From positions 1,302,001-1,366,000 of the forward strand of contig NZ_CP052909.1 of the NCBI RefSeq assembly GCF_014295415.1: a DNA stretch of 64,000 nt. Direction: 5' to 3'. Source of the stretch: Constantimarinum furrinae (lineage in GTDB: Bacteria > Bacteroidota > Bacteroidia > Flavobacteriales > Flavobacteriaceae). Made by a program: the position numbers and the translations under genes. Positions 40,492-49,965 of the stretch are shown here, one piece after another. Each line of letters starts with the position of its first letter. Position 1 is the stretch's first letter. The notes beneath the pieces are model-generated. The model saw only the letters and a list, made by a program, of their open reading frames with translations, searched no databases and was not told where the DNA came from.

Positions 40492-42018
40492 ATGATCACA
40501 ATTAATGGCGGATTAAAAATAGAAGATTTTTATAGGGTAGTCCTTAAGGGCGAATCTGTTGCTATTAGTGAAAACGCTTTGAACCGAGTCGAGGAGAGCT
40601 TCAATTTTTTGCGGGAATTTTCAAAGAATAAGGTCATTTATGGTGTAAACACCGGTTTTGGACCTATGGCTCAATACAAAATTGAGGCTACACAGCAAAT
40701 CCAACTCCAGTATAACTTAATTCGTAGTCATTCCTCGGGAAGTGGGAACATCCTTCCTGTAGACTGTGTGAAAGCAGCAATGTTAGCCCGCTTAAATACT
40801 TTGTGTTTAGGAAAATCGGGGGTGCATCCTTCAGTCATCCAGTTAATGGTCACACTCATCAATAAAAACATTACTCCCATCATCTATGAGCATGGTGGGG
40901 TTGGAGCCAGTGGTGATCTGGTGCAATTGGCACATCTTGCCTTGGTTCTTATCGGTGAAGGCGAAGTAATTTACAAGGGTGAACGCCAAACTACTCAAGA
41001 GGTTTTTCAGAAGGAAAATATAAAGCCCATACAGGTTGAATTACGTGAAGGTATCGCACTTATGAACGGTACCTCGGTGATGACTGGGATTGGAATACTA
41101 AATACCATCAAAACCCGAAATCTCTTACATCGAATGGTGTCCGGTTCGTCCGCCATCAACGAGATCGTAAAGGCCTATGACGATCATTTGTCCCTCGAAC
41201 TTAATATGTCTAAAAAACATACGGGTCAGCGACAAATTGCCCAACTCATGCGCGAACATCTTACAGACAGTGGCCTCACAAGAAAGCGTGAGCATCACCT
41301 CTATAATGGAATATCTGACGATGACGTTATTGAAGAAAAAGTTCAGGAATATTATTCCCTGCGTTGCGTTCCGCAGATTCTTGGTCCGGTCCTGGATACA
41401 CTCACCAATGTTGAAAAGATCCTTATTGAAGAAGTAAATTCGGCAAATGACAACCCCATTGTGGATGTGGAGACTCACCAGGTGTATCACGGTGGAAATT
41501 TCCATGGGGATTATGTTTCCCTAGAAATGGACAAACTTAAGATCGTCGTTACAAAAATGAGCATGCTGGCCGAAAGACAGCTTAACTATTTGCTAAATTC
41601 AAAACTGAATGACATCCTTCCACCCTTTGTAAATATGGGACAACTCGGACTTAATTTCGGGATGCAGGGGATTCAGTTTACCGCTACCTCCACCACAGCC
41701 GAAAACCAGATGCTGTCTAACCCAATGTATGTTCACAGTATACCCAACAATAATGACAATCAAGATATAGTGAGTATGGGTGCCAATGCGGCATTGATCA
41801 CTAAAAAAGTGATAGAAAATACGTTTGAAATCGTAGCAATTGAAATGATTACCATTGTTCAGGCCATTGATTTCCTGGAAGCCAGAGACCAAGTATCTTC
41901 AAAGACGCGTAAATTGTACGATGAGATTCGCACGCTTGTGCCGGTTCTTAAGGAAGATATGGTTATGTATCCCTTTATTCAGAAGGTAACCGAACTACTC
42001 TCTGAATCGGAATTATAA
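40492..42018 (+). CDS. Tyrosine ammonia-lyase (MIO enzyme)
   Basis: 508 residues of the aromatic amino-acid ammonia-lyase family. The MIO cofactor forms from Ala139-Ser140-Gly141 in HGGVGASGDLVQ; the catalytic Tyr is in VIYGVNTGFG (about 50). The selectivity loop reads IRSHSSG, with Ser79-His80 as in histidine lyases. However, the protein closely resembles, from memory, the F. johnsoniae tyrosine ammonia-lyase, which has the same loop and makes 4-coumarate. As first gene of the pigment operon it would supply the aryl starter unit. Histidine activity is the main alternative; the cluster context argues against it. Confidence 0.9.
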   Translation: MITINGGLKIEDFYRVVLKGESVAISENALNRVEESFNFLREFSKNKVIYGVNTGFGPMAQYKIEATQQIQLQYNLIRSHSSGSGNILPVDCVKAAMLARLNTLCLGKSGVHPSVIQLMVTLINKNITPIIYEHGGVGASGDLVQLAHLALVLIGEGEVIYKGERQTTQEVFQKENIKPIQVELREGIALMNGTSVMTGIGILNTIKTRNLLHRMVSGSSAINEIVKAYDDHLSLELNMSKKHTGQRQIAQLMREHLTDSGLTRKREHHLYNGISDDDVIEEKVQEYYSLRCVPQILGPVLDTLTNVEKILIEEVNSANDNPIVDVETHQVYHGGNFHGDYVSLEMDKLKIVVTKMSMLAERQLNYLLNSKLNDILPPFVNMGQLGLNFGMQGIQFTATSTTAENQMLSNPMYVHSIPNNNDNQDIVSMGANAALITKKVIENTFEIVAIEMITIVQAIDFLEARDQVSSKTRKLYDEIRTLVPVLKEDMVMYPFIQKVTELLSESEL

Positions 42019-42023
42019 TAAAT

Positions 42024-42761
42024 TTGAGTATGAAATATGCTTTAGTCACAGGAGGATCACGCGGAATTGGTCGCGCCATTAGTCTGCAACTCGCCCAGGA
42101 TCTGGGATATCATATTCTAATCAATTATCACTCAAACAAGGATGCGGCATTGGAAACCCTTAAGCAATTGGAGAATACAGGAAATAAAGGGACGCTCTTA
42201 GCCTTCGATGTTTCCAACTACGATGAGGTACAAACGGCCTTATCTCAATTTCAGAAGGAAAATGAAAATGCAGTAATTGAGGTGATCGTAAACAATGCGG
42301 GAATCGTAAAAGATGACCTTTTTATGTGGATGAAGCCGGAGGATTGGCATAACGTGATCAAGACCAGTGTAAATGGTTTTTATAATGTTACAAGTCTACT
42401 AACTGAAAAACTGATCCTGAATCGATACGGACGGATCATAAATATTGTCTCTCTATCCGGTTTAAAAGGTACGTCGGGTCAAACGAATTATTCGGCTGCC
42501 AAGGGGGCCGTCATTGCAGCAACGCGATCGCTGGCTCAGGAACTAGCCAAAAAGAAAATTACCGTTAATGCTGTGGCTCCCGGTTTTATTGCTACCGATA
42601 TGACCAGTGAGCTGGATGAAAAGGAGTTGAAAAAACTGGTGCCCATGCAACGATTCGGGAAATCTGAAGAAGTAGCACATGTGGTATCATTTCTGGCTTC
42701 TGAAAAAGCATCCTACATTACCGGTGAGGTAATTAATGTGAACGGAGGAATCTACTCTTAA
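42024..42761 (+). CDS. 3-ketoacyl-ACP reductase (FabG/ApeQ-like)
   Basis: 245 residues, short-chain dehydrogenase/reductase fold. Cofactor motif TGGSRGIGRAI (about 9-19), NNAG (about 91) and catalytic YSAAK (about 156), with Ser upstream, are complete; the C-terminal GEVINVNGG is FabG-like. It would reduce the beta-keto group after each chain extension in polyene assembly. It starts 5 bp after the lyase stop codon, so the two are co-transcribed. Confidence 0.92.
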   Translation: MSMKYALVTGGSRGIGRAISLQLAQDLGYHILINYHSNKDAALETLKQLENTGNKGTLLAFDVSNYDEVQTALSQFQKENENAVIEVIVNNAGIVKDDLFMWMKPEDWHNVIKTSVNGFYNVTSLLTEKLILNRYGRIINIVSLSGLKGTSGQTNYSAAKGAVIAATRSLAQELAKKKITVNAVAPGFIATDMTSELDEKELKKLVPMQRFGKSEEVAHVVSFLASEKASYITGEVINVNGGIYS

Positions 42762-42791
42762 GCATACTTCGGTAAAACAAAATAATTGGGC

Positions 42792-42827
42792 TATTTTTGC
42801 GGAGTACCCTCGAAACTCTGAAGGGTA
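42792..42827 (+). promoter_or_regulatory. Internal promoter and leader hairpin in the pigment operon
   Basis: TATTTTTG (42792-42799), a perfect -7 match, lies in the only sizeable gap of the operon (98 bp). TACCCT (42805-42810) and AGGGTA (42822-42827) form a 6-bp leader stem. The genes from 42860 on may have their own promoter. Confidence 0.45.
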
Positions 42828-42859
42828 TGGATTTGTAATTTAATATCCGAAAAGAAGCA

Positions 42860-43756
42860 ATGGCAGCAGAATGGGATGGGAAATCCAGAGGAACCGTACT
42901 CGGATTCAAAATTTTTATATTCTTTATAAAGCATTTTGGCGTTAATGCCGCCTATGCTCTTATGCATCTGCCTATTCCGTATTTCTATGTTTTTTCGAGA
43001 AAGAATGTACGGGGATTATTTTATTATTTTCGAAGACGATTAAAATATTCCCGATTTAAGACTTTTATAAGTGTCTATAAAACCTATTATGTCTTCGGAC
43101 AAACACTTATCGATAAAATAGCGATCTCTTCAGGCTTGCGAAATAAATATACTTACGAGTTCGACGGAGAAGAAAAACTGAAGGAAGTTCTCGATATGGG
43201 TAAAGGCGGAATTCTCATTAGCGCTCATATGGGAAATTTCGAACTGGCACAGTATTTTTTTAAAGACAGAGTAACCAAAAAAGCCATAAGCATTGTCATC
43301 ACCGACCAGGATCACAAGGAGATCAAAGAATACCTCGATCAGTTTTTAAAGAAGGACAGAGCACATTTTATAATCATTCAAGACGATATGTCTCATATTT
43401 TTGAAATTAATGCTGCCCTCGCTCAAAATCGAATTATTTGTATCGCCGGCGATCGTTATCTGAATGTCAATAAATGTATGGAAGCCGAATTATTAGGAGC
43501 CACGGCAAAATTCCCAATGGGACCATTCCATATGGCGACCCGCTTACAAACTCCGGTATTGTTTGTTTATGTGCTTAGGGAACCGAAAAAACACTATCAT
43601 TTGTATGCCCGAAGAATAGAGATAGACAGTAATGATCCGCAGGTTTTACTAAATACATTTACAAATCATCTGGAACGGGTTGTTAGAAAATATCCTTTGC
43701 AATGGTTTAATTTTTATGATTTTTGGGATGATAAACAAAATCGCAGATCGGCATGA
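42860..43756 (+). CDS. LpxL/HtrB-like acyltransferase
   Basis: 298 residues. The catalytic HxxxxE motif is HMGNFE (about 121-126), and an N-terminal hydrophobic segment (about 15-50) anchors the enzyme to the membrane. The family moves acyl chains from ACP to lipid A precursors. In aryl-polyene clusters a member is thought to attach the finished polyene, or a fatty acid, to a lipid carrier. The ATG is preceded by an A-rich tract. The stop codon overlaps the next start by 4 bp. Confidence 0.88.
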   Translation: MAAEWDGKSRGTVLGFKIFIFFIKHFGVNAAYALMHLPIPYFYVFSRKNVRGLFYYFRRRLKYSRFKTFISVYKTYYVFGQTLIDKIAISSGLRNKYTYEFDGEEKLKEVLDMGKGGILISAHMGNFELAQYFFKDRVTKKAISIVITDQDHKEIKEYLDQFLKKDRAHFIIIQDDMSHIFEINAALAQNRIICIAGDRYLNVNKCMEAELLGATAKFPMGPFHMATRLQTPVLFVYVLREPKKHYHLYARRIEIDSNDPQVLLNTFTNHLERVVRKYPLQWFNFYDFWDDKQNRRSA

Positions 43757-44190
43757 AACTTCCGGAACTTCCCTTAAATGATGCATTGATGATCGAAGGA
43801 TTAATTCCGCATCGATGGCCAATGGTATTGCTCGATACAATTCTGTCTTTCGACTCTCATAACATTTGTACCGGATATACCATTCCAAAAGACAGTATTT
43901 TTCTGAAGAATGGATCGTTTACCGAAGCCGGTATACTCGAACATATGGCTCAGTCTGCTGCAGCTTATATGGGCTATTCGGCATTTGCCTTAAATGAAAA
44001 TCCTTACATTGGATTTATTGGAGCCATAAAAAAAGCGACGATCATTAGACTTCCAAAGGTTTCAGAACGAATTGAAACGGAAGTGGAAATTCTTTATAAT
44101 GCAATGGGGATGCTGATGATAAAATGTGAAACTTGTCTTCAGGAAGAAATCATAGCATCCTCAGAAATGAAAACCGTACTTCAACCATGA
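43753..44190 (+). CDS. Hotdog-fold 3-hydroxyacyl-ACP dehydratase (ApeP-like)
   Basis: 145 residues. The FabA/FabZ-like start LIPHRWPMVLLDTIL, with the catalytic His in PHRWPM, and the helix TEAGILEHMAQSAAAYMGY are typical of the ApeP-type dehydratase of aryl-polyene clusters. In known systems ApeP pairs with a smaller partner, ApeI; a match for that partner is encoded at 51352. Together they would remove water after ketoreduction. Overlaps the preceding gene by 4 bp. Confidence 0.88.
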   Translation: MKLPELPLNDALMIEGLIPHRWPMVLLDTILSFDSHNICTGYTIPKDSIFLKNGSFTEAGILEHMAQSAAAYMGYSAFALNENPYIGFIGAIKKATIIRLPKVSERIETEVEILYNAMGMLMIKCETCLQEEIIASSEMKTVLQP

Positions 44191-44194
44191 ATTT

Positions 44195-44632
44195 ATGAGC
44201 AAATCGACTTCCCATAATAGTAAGCTGAAGAATACTCATGAGATCCGGGTACGATTTAATGAAACCGATCCTCTGGGAATCGTTTGGCATGGCTATTATA
44301 TTCAATACTTCGAGGAAGGCCGCGAAGCTTTTGGGCGGGAACACGGGATATCCTATCTGGATATTAAAGCCGAAGGGTATGTATGTCCGATCGTAAGAAC
44401 CACCATGGAACACAAACTACCCTTACGTTACGGTGATGTGGCGACTATCGAAACTGTGTTTATCCCTTCGGAAGCGGCAAAAATGATCTTTCGGTATAAT
44501 ATTTTTAATGAAAACAAAGAACTAGTTTGTCATGGCGAAACTATTCAGGTTTTTACAACATCCGGAAATATGGAGTTGGCATTGCTCAATCCCGCTTTTT
44601 ACAAACGATGGAAACATAAAATGGGTCTGTAA
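44195..44632 (+). CDS. Acyl-CoA/ACP thioesterase, 4HBT (YbgC-like)
   Basis: 145 residues, single hotdog domain. The catalytic region FNETDPLGIVWHGYYIQYFE matches 4-hydroxybenzoyl-CoA thioesterases, with Asp at the active-site position. It may release the finished polyene from ACP or edit stalled chains. It ends directly at the start of the next gene (stop and ATG adjacent). Confidence 0.92.
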   Translation: MSKSTSHNSKLKNTHEIRVRFNETDPLGIVWHGYYIQYFEEGREAFGREHGISYLDIKAEGYVCPIVRTTMEHKLPLRYGDVATIETVFIPSEAAKMIFRYNIFNENKELVCHGETIQVFTTSGNMELALLNPAFYKRWKHKMGL

Positions 44633-45775
44633 ATGAAAAAAGCATACCTGTCATATAATAGTATTATTTCCAATCTGGGCTTCGACAGTAAGGAGGTGGT
44701 TGAAAAGATAAAAAATGAGGTTTCGGGAATACATATTGAAAATGATCCTCAGCTTTTTAATGAACCATGCTATGCTTCTGTTATCCCTTCTGAAAAACTG
44801 CATCTGGAATTTCAAAAATTGAGTTCTGATAACGGTTACAGCCGACTCGAAAAAATGTTGCTGCTTGCATTGTCACAAGTGATCTCCAGCTCTAAAATTT
44901 CACTGAATTCTAGAGTAGGATTGATTCTGTCTACCACCAAAGGAAATATTGACAGTCTGGAGAATGATAGTGAATCGAAGAGTGCTTATTTATCGCAGTT
45001 GTCTTCAGTTTTAAAGATTTTTTTCGGGTTTAATACAGAACCATTAGTACTTTCCAATGCCTGTGTTTCAGGATTACTCGGAATAGTGACTGCCAAACGA
45101 TTCATCGAGCAGGGTAGGTATGATCATGTATTTGTGGTGGGTGGAGATATTATTTCCGAATTTGTGCTTTCGGGTTTTAATTCCTTTCAGGCGATGAGTA
45201 AATTTCCCTGCAAACCATACAGCAAGCACAGAGATGGTATAACATTGGGAGAAGTTGCTGCCTGCGTATTGGTTACTTCAGAAAGAGAAAACCTCCCGAA
45301 TGAAGCAGTGCAAATCCTTGGGGAGGGCTCACGCAATGATGCCAATCATATTTCCGGACCCTCGAGAACCGGAGAAGGTTTAGTCCGATCGGTGCAATCG
45401 GCCATGAGCGAAGCAAATCTAACCGAAAAAGATATCGACTATATTTCGGCTCACGGAACGGCAACGGCATTTAATGACGAAATGGAAGCCATAGCTTTCA
45501 ACCGTTTGGAGATGGAGCATATTCCTTTAAACAGTTTTAAGGGATATTTTGGGCATACTTTGGGTGCTTCAGGTCTGGTCGAAACTATAGTAGGGATGCA
45601 CTCCCTTCAGCAAAACACCTGTTTTGCATCTCTGGGATTTGATGAGATCGGACTCTCAAAGCCACTGAATATCATAGAAAAAACAACACCCAAGCCGTTA
45701 ACCGTATTCTTGAAGACATCATCGGGTTTTGGAGGATGTAACACCGCAGCGATCTTTCAGAAAGTAACGCAATGA
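44633..45775 (+). CDS. Beta-ketoacyl-ACP synthase (catalytic, first copy)
   Basis: 380 residues, slightly short for the FabF family. The catalytic triad is complete: Cys144 in LSNACVSGLLG, His in ISAHGTATAFNDE (about 272) and His in FGHTLGASG (about 306). The N-terminal 20 residues lack the common V(V/A)ITGMG start and read YLSYNSIISNLG. It could carry out starter loading or an early extension step. It lies between thioesterase and methyltransferase in the same operon. Confidence 0.9.
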   Translation: MKKAYLSYNSIISNLGFDSKEVVEKIKNEVSGIHIENDPQLFNEPCYASVIPSEKLHLEFQKLSSDNGYSRLEKMLLLALSQVISSSKISLNSRVGLILSTTKGNIDSLENDSESKSAYLSQLSSVLKIFFGFNTEPLVLSNACVSGLLGIVTAKRFIEQGRYDHVFVVGGDIISEFVLSGFNSFQAMSKFPCKPYSKHRDGITLGEVAACVLVTSERENLPNEAVQILGEGSRNDANHISGPSRTGEGLVRSVQSAMSEANLTEKDIDYISAHGTATAFNDEMEAIAFNRLEMEHIPLNSFKGYFGHTLGASGLVETIVGMHSLQQNTCFASLGFDEIGLSKPLNIIEKTTPKPLTVFLKTSSGFGGCNTAAIFQKVTQ

Positions 45776-45811
45776 AACCAAACCATACAGAAATTAAATA
45801 GCAAAAGCGAT

Positions 45812-46876
45812 ATGATAAAAAAACCTAAAAGAGCCATCGACGCATTACAGGAAGCACAGACTATTGCTTTTGCTCCATTTGTATTTCAAACAGCCGTTTC
45901 ACTGAAAAGACTTGGAGTCTTCAACTATATTTTTGAGAACCGGGAGAAGGGCGGCGTGGGGATTGATGAAATTGCATCCCAATTATCAATTAGTGAATAC
46001 GGAATTGGGGTATTGCTGGAGATGGCTGAAAGCTCGGGTCTTGTGACCCAAAATGAAGCCTATAAATACGAACTCACAAAAACCGGATATTTTTTAAATT
46101 ATGATAAAACCGTAAACGTCAATTTAAATTTTACTCATGATGTCTGCTATAAAGGACTGTTTCACTTGGAGGACGCTATCAAAACGGGAACACCGTCCGG
46201 CTTAAAGGAGTTGGGCGACTGGAAGACGATTTACGACGGACTCTCACAGCTACCGGAACAGGTTCAGCGTTCTTGGTTCGATTTCGATCATCACTATTCA
46301 GACGATATTTTTACCGAAGCGCTCGACAAGGTTCTTGCTTCTAAACCAAAATTGTTGTTCGATATAGGTGGAAATACCGGGAAATTCGCTATTTGCTGCT
46401 GTAAGAGAGACCCCGACATTCATATCAAGATCATCGATCTGCCCGGGCAATTGAATAAGGCCCTTCAGAATGCAAAAAAGCATGGAATGGAAACCCGCAT
46501 TTCGGGACAGGAGATCAATTGGCTTGATAGTGATCCGCAGATTCCTGCTGGGGCTGATACGATATGGATGAGTCAGTTTTTGGATTGTTTTTCTGAAGAA
46601 GAGATCTTAAAAATTTTGAGAAGCTGTGTGGCGTCCATGGATCACAACACCGAATTATATATTACCGAAACTTTTACCGACCGACAGAAGTTCGACAATG
46701 CAAAATTTGTATTGGAAGCGACATCGATCTATTTTACGGCCTTGGCAAATGGAAACAGTAAAATGTACCCTTCAACGGTGATGATCGATCTGGTTGAAAA
46801 AGCCGGGCTTTCGCTTGTAGAAGATGTACCGTTGGGTGAATTTCATACAATTTTAGTGTGTAAAAAGAAAGACTAA
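45812..46876 (+). CDS. SAM-dependent O-methyltransferase
   Basis: 354 residues. An N-terminal winged-helix dimerisation domain (about 15-100; VGIDEIASQLSISEYGIGVL) is followed by a Rossmann methyltransferase domain with the SAM motif LLFDIGGNTGKFA (about 183-195) and SQFLDCFSEEEI, as in plant- and polyketide-type O-methyltransferases. It probably methylates the phenolic hydroxyl of the aryl head or a ring position. It starts 36 bp after the ketosynthase. Confidence 0.88.
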   Translation: MIKKPKRAIDALQEAQTIAFAPFVFQTAVSLKRLGVFNYIFENREKGGVGIDEIASQLSISEYGIGVLLEMAESSGLVTQNEAYKYELTKTGYFLNYDKTVNVNLNFTHDVCYKGLFHLEDAIKTGTPSGLKELGDWKTIYDGLSQLPEQVQRSWFDFDHHYSDDIFTEALDKVLASKPKLLFDIGGNTGKFAICCCKRDPDIHIKIIDLPGQLNKALQNAKKHGMETRISGQEINWLDSDPQIPAGADTIWMSQFLDCFSEEEILKILRSCVASMDHNTELYITETFTDRQKFDNAKFVLEATSIYFTALANGNSKMYPSTVMIDLVEKAGLSLVEDVPLGEFHTILVCKKKD

Positions 46877-46879
46877 TTC

Positions 46880-47488
46880 GTGAAACATAAATTTCACATA
46901 ACACATTTTTGCCATATAAAAAACGAGACTTTGTACCTAAATGGTGCAGAGATATTTTATAGCGAGCAATCAAATTTTGCGCTATTTGCCAAAGATGCTT
47001 ATAATGAACTCGGAATAAAATATGCTCGTTTCTTCAAGATGGACAACCTAAGTAAACTCGCATTTCTCGGTGCGGAGCTCATCCTGAAGAGAACGGATAC
47101 CACTTCTGAAGATATTGCCATGATATTTGCAAATCGGGCTTCCAGTCTGGATACCGATCGAAAACACCAACAGAGTATTTCAAATAAAGAGCATTACTTC
47201 CCCAGTCCGTCGGTGTTTGTCTATACCCTTCCCAACATTTGCATAGGTGAGATATGTATACGGCATAAGCAATTTTCCGAGAATAGTTTTTTTATATTTG
47301 ACAGCTTTAATGCTCAACCGTTATTCGATCAGGTGAACAGCCTTCTGGAGATGAAAAAAGCCTCGAAAGCACTGTGTGGCTGGGTTGAATTTGATAATGA
47401 GAATTATGAGGCATTTTTGTATCTCGTTGAAAAAACAGGAGATCGGCCGCATACAATAGATGAAATAAACAGATTATATACCACCTAA
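46880..47488 (+). CDS. Ketosynthase-like partial-domain protein (no active site seen)
   Basis: 202 residues from a GTG start 3 bp after the methyltransferase. The middle (IFANRASSLDTDRKHQQSI, FPSPSVFVYTLPNICIGEI) resembles the N-terminal ketosynthase-like family (Ketoacyl-synt_2) found beside ACPs in aryl-polyene clusters. It lacks the catalytic Cys-His-His set of true ketosynthases. A structural or chain-length role is plausible; I cannot assign a reaction. The stop codon overlaps the ACP start by one base. Confidence 0.65.
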   Translation: MKHKFHITHFCHIKNETLYLNGAEIFYSEQSNFALFAKDAYNELGIKYARFFKMDNLSKLAFLGAELILKRTDTTSEDIAMIFANRASSLDTDRKHQQSISNKEHYFPSPSVFVYTLPNICIGEICIRHKQFSENSFFIFDSFNAQPLFDQVNSLLEMKKASKALCGWVEFDNENYEAFLYLVEKTGDRPHTIDEINRLYTT

Positions 47489-47745
47489 TGACTGAATTAA
47501 AACAAGAACTGAAGGAAAATATTATTGAACTGTTGAACCTTGAAGACATTGCAGTAGATGAAATTGCCGATGACGACGCTTTATTTGGAGACGGTCTGGG
47601 GTTGGATTCCATAGACGCTCTGGAATTGATCGTAATGTTGGATAAGGATTACGGAATAAAATTAACCGACCCCAAAGAAGGAAAAGAGATCTTTCAGTCA
47701 ATTACGGTTTTAGCAAATTACATTGCCAAGCACAGGACAAAATAG
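47488..47745 (+). CDS. Acyl carrier protein
   Basis: 85 residues, acidic. The phosphopantetheine attachment site is Ser41 in GLGLDSIDALELI. It carries the growing aryl-polyene chain. It is the only ACP visible in the cluster. It overlaps the preceding gene by one base and the following ketosynthase by 23 bp, which points to tight translational coupling. Confidence 0.95.
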   Translation: MTELKQELKENIIELLNLEDIAVDEIADDDALFGDGLGLDSIDALELIVMLDKDYGIKLTDPKEGKEIFQSITVLANYIAKHRTK

Positions 47746-48943
47746 AGAGACCCGGGCTGTTGCCATTACCGGAATGGGGATCATTTCGGCTATAGGCAAT
47801 ACCGTGGCAGAGAATTTAAGTGGTCTGCGTTCCTCCGCTTCCGGAATTGGAAATTTAGAACATATTACTACCAGCCATGCTTCCGAAATTAAGGTGGGTG
47901 AAGTAAAAATGACCAATGCGGAACTTGCTTCTATGTTACACCTTACAGAAGAACATAACTATACCCGAACCGCACTTTTAGGCGCGATCGCCGCCAAAGA
48001 AGCACTCCATAACAGTGGTGCCGATCTTAAAGACACATTAAGAACCGGCCTAATCTCTTCCACCACTGTGGGTGGAATGGATATGACCGAAAAATATTTT
48101 AAGGAATTCACCTCCCGCCCCGGAACCAGAAAATATATTAACAGTCATCTTGCCGGAGACAGTACGCAGAAAATAGCCGCCCAATTGGGCATCACCGGAT
48201 TTGTAACCACCGTTAGTACGGCCTGTTCTTCTGCTGCAAATGCCATCATGCTGGGTACCCGATTAATTAAAGCCGGAAAATTAGACAGGGTGGTAGTTGG
48301 GGGAACCGATGCGCTGTCAAAATTTACCATAAATGGATTTAAATCGCTTATGATCTTGAGCGACGAGGCTTGTGCACCCTTTGATGCCCACCGAAAAGGG
48401 TTAAACCTGGGGGAAGGAGCAGCATATTTAATACTGGAATCTGAAGCCGTAGCTAAACGTGAGAAACGATATATTATGGCATGGGTTAGGGGCTATGGCA
48501 ATGCAAATGATGCTTTCCATCAAACTGCATCGTCGCCAACGGGAGATGGAGCTTATATGGCAATGAAAGAGGCCTTGAAGACAGCAAATCTCAATGCCGC
48601 CGATATTGACTACATCAATGCCCACGGCACCGCAACTATGAACAACGATCTGTCGGAAAGTGAAGCATTAATACGAATATTTGGAGATCACCTTCCCTCT
48701 TTCAGCAGCACAAAATCGTTTACAGGGCATACGTTGGCAGCCGCAGGGGCTGTCGAAGCAGTATTTTCAGTGTTGGCACTTCAGGAACAAACCGTATTCC
48801 CGAATTTGAATTTTTCCACGGCGATCGCCAAGACGCAACTGATACCCGAAACCCGTATTCAGAAAAAGAAAATACGTAATATACTGTCCAATTCCTTCGG
48901 CTTTGGAGGCAATTGTACGTCACTTATCTTCGGTACATTATGA
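47723..48943 (+). CDS. Beta-ketoacyl-ACP synthase II-like (ApeO-like)
   Basis: 406 residues from a TTG start inside the ACP gene; no ATG or GTG gives the complete first strand (AVAITGMGIISAIG). The catalytic set is complete: Cys168 in VSTACSSAANA, His in NAHGTATMNNDL (about 296) and His in TGHTLAAAG (about 333). It is likely the extending ketosynthase. The next gene, overlapping by 4 bp, encodes a Cys-less partner, as in KS/chain-length-factor pairs. Confidence 0.93.
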   Translation: MPSTGQNRETRAVAITGMGIISAIGNTVAENLSGLRSSASGIGNLEHITTSHASEIKVGEVKMTNAELASMLHLTEEHNYTRTALLGAIAAKEALHNSGADLKDTLRTGLISSTTVGGMDMTEKYFKEFTSRPGTRKYINSHLAGDSTQKIAAQLGITGFVTTVSTACSSAANAIMLGTRLIKAGKLDRVVVGGTDALSKFTINGFKSLMILSDEACAPFDAHRKGLNLGEGAAYLILESEAVAKREKRYIMAWVRGYGNANDAFHQTASSPTGDGAYMAMKEALKTANLNAADIDYINAHGTATMNNDLSESEALIRIFGDHLPSFSSTKSFTGHTLAAAGAVEAVFSVLALQEQTVFPNLNFSTAIAKTQLIPETRIQKKKIRNILSNSFGFGGNCTSLIFGTL

Positions 48944-49965
48944 AAAGATGCTTTATCCATAGCGCTGTTGCCATTTCTGCTCAGGACACTTTTTACACCG
49001 AAGATTTTCTGAATCATGCTCAAGGAGTTTCGTCCTCATTCGCAAATGCTATACATCCCGATTATAAAAAACTGATCTCCCCAGTTGCTGCCCGCAGAAT
49101 GGCCACCGGAGTAAAAATGGGCGTTGTTGCCGCCAAAGAAGCACTACGTGAGGCATGTATAACCGAACCAGAAGCAATACTACTTGGCACAGGTCTGGGA
49201 TGTATAGAAGACACCGAGAAATTTCTAAATACCATTATCTCTAACAACGAGGAATATATAAGTCCGTCGGCATTTATTGAATCCACACACAATACTGTTG
49301 GTGCGCGTATCGCCTTAGGTATGAATTGCAATTCTTATAACACGACCTATGTTCATGGGTCGGCTTCCTTTGAGTCTGCCCTTATTGATGCGCAACTAAT
49401 GGTATGTCTGGAAAATAAAAAGAATGTTTTGGTGGGAGGAGTTGACGAACTTGGCAAGGAATTTATTAATTATATGAGTATGCTCGAAGCTTCGGAAAAA
49501 CAAGGAATTACTGTTCCTTTTGGGGAAGGGGCGTCTTTTTTTATATTGTCTTCGGAAGACTCCGAAGAGGGTATAGAATTAATCGCTGTGGAGTTATATG
49601 AAGTGATACCTGAAGTAGCTATTGCAAAGAAGACTGAAGCGTTTTTAAATCGAAACGGTTTATCTTCTAACGACGTTGATGCATTTATTTCGGGCCACAA
49701 TGGAGACGCTTTTGACCGATATTACCAAACCCTTGCGAATTCTCTTTTTGCCGAAGTACCTCAGCTATCGTATAAGCATTTGAGCGGGGAACATTATACC
49801 GCATCCGGATTTGGATTTTGGGCGGGATATAGAATTCTGAAGGAACAGCACATCCCTCAGGCACTTATTGGGAGTAAAGCTCCTGAACGACCCGTTAAAA
49901 CGATATTGTTGTACAATCAGATTAAGGGAAGGAGTCATAGTTTTATTCTACTTTCCCAATGCTAA
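48940..49965 (+). CDS. Ketosynthase chain-length-factor-like protein (no catalytic Cys)
   Basis: 341 residues from the ATG at 48940, which overlaps the preceding stop (ATGA). The position of the nucleophile, ACSS in the partner, reads HGSA (around Gly140 in TYVHGSASFESAL), so the catalytic Cys is absent. Later conserved segments are also altered (SGHNGDAFD, HYTASGFGFWAG). This is the pattern of chain-length factors (KS-beta, ApeC), which dimerise with an active ketosynthase and set polyene length. A more upstream in-frame start exists but would run into the neighbouring gene. Confidence 0.85.
   Translation: MKRCFIHSAVAISAQDTFYTEDFLNHAQGVSSSFANAIHPDYKKLISPVAARRMATGVKMGVVAAKEALREACITEPEAILLGTGLGCIEDTEKFLNTIISNNEEYISPSAFIESTHNTVGARIALGMNCNSYNTTYVHGSASFESALIDAQLMVCLENKKNVLVGGVDELGKEFINYMSMLEASEKQGITVPFGEGASFFILSSEDSEEGIELIAVELYEVIPEVAIAKKTEAFLNRNGLSSNDVDAFISGHNGDAFDRYYQTLANSLFAEVPQLSYKHLSGEHYTASGFGFWAGYRILKEQHIPQALIGSKAPERPVKTILLYNQIKGRSHSFILLSQC

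Noticed and set aside
40492-42018. Histidine ammonia-lyase (hutH) call from the Ser-His selectivity pair
   Set aside because: The characterised flavobacterial tyrosine ammonia-lyase has, as recalled, the same pair; no other histidine-degradation genes are near, and the gene opens an aryl-polyene operon.
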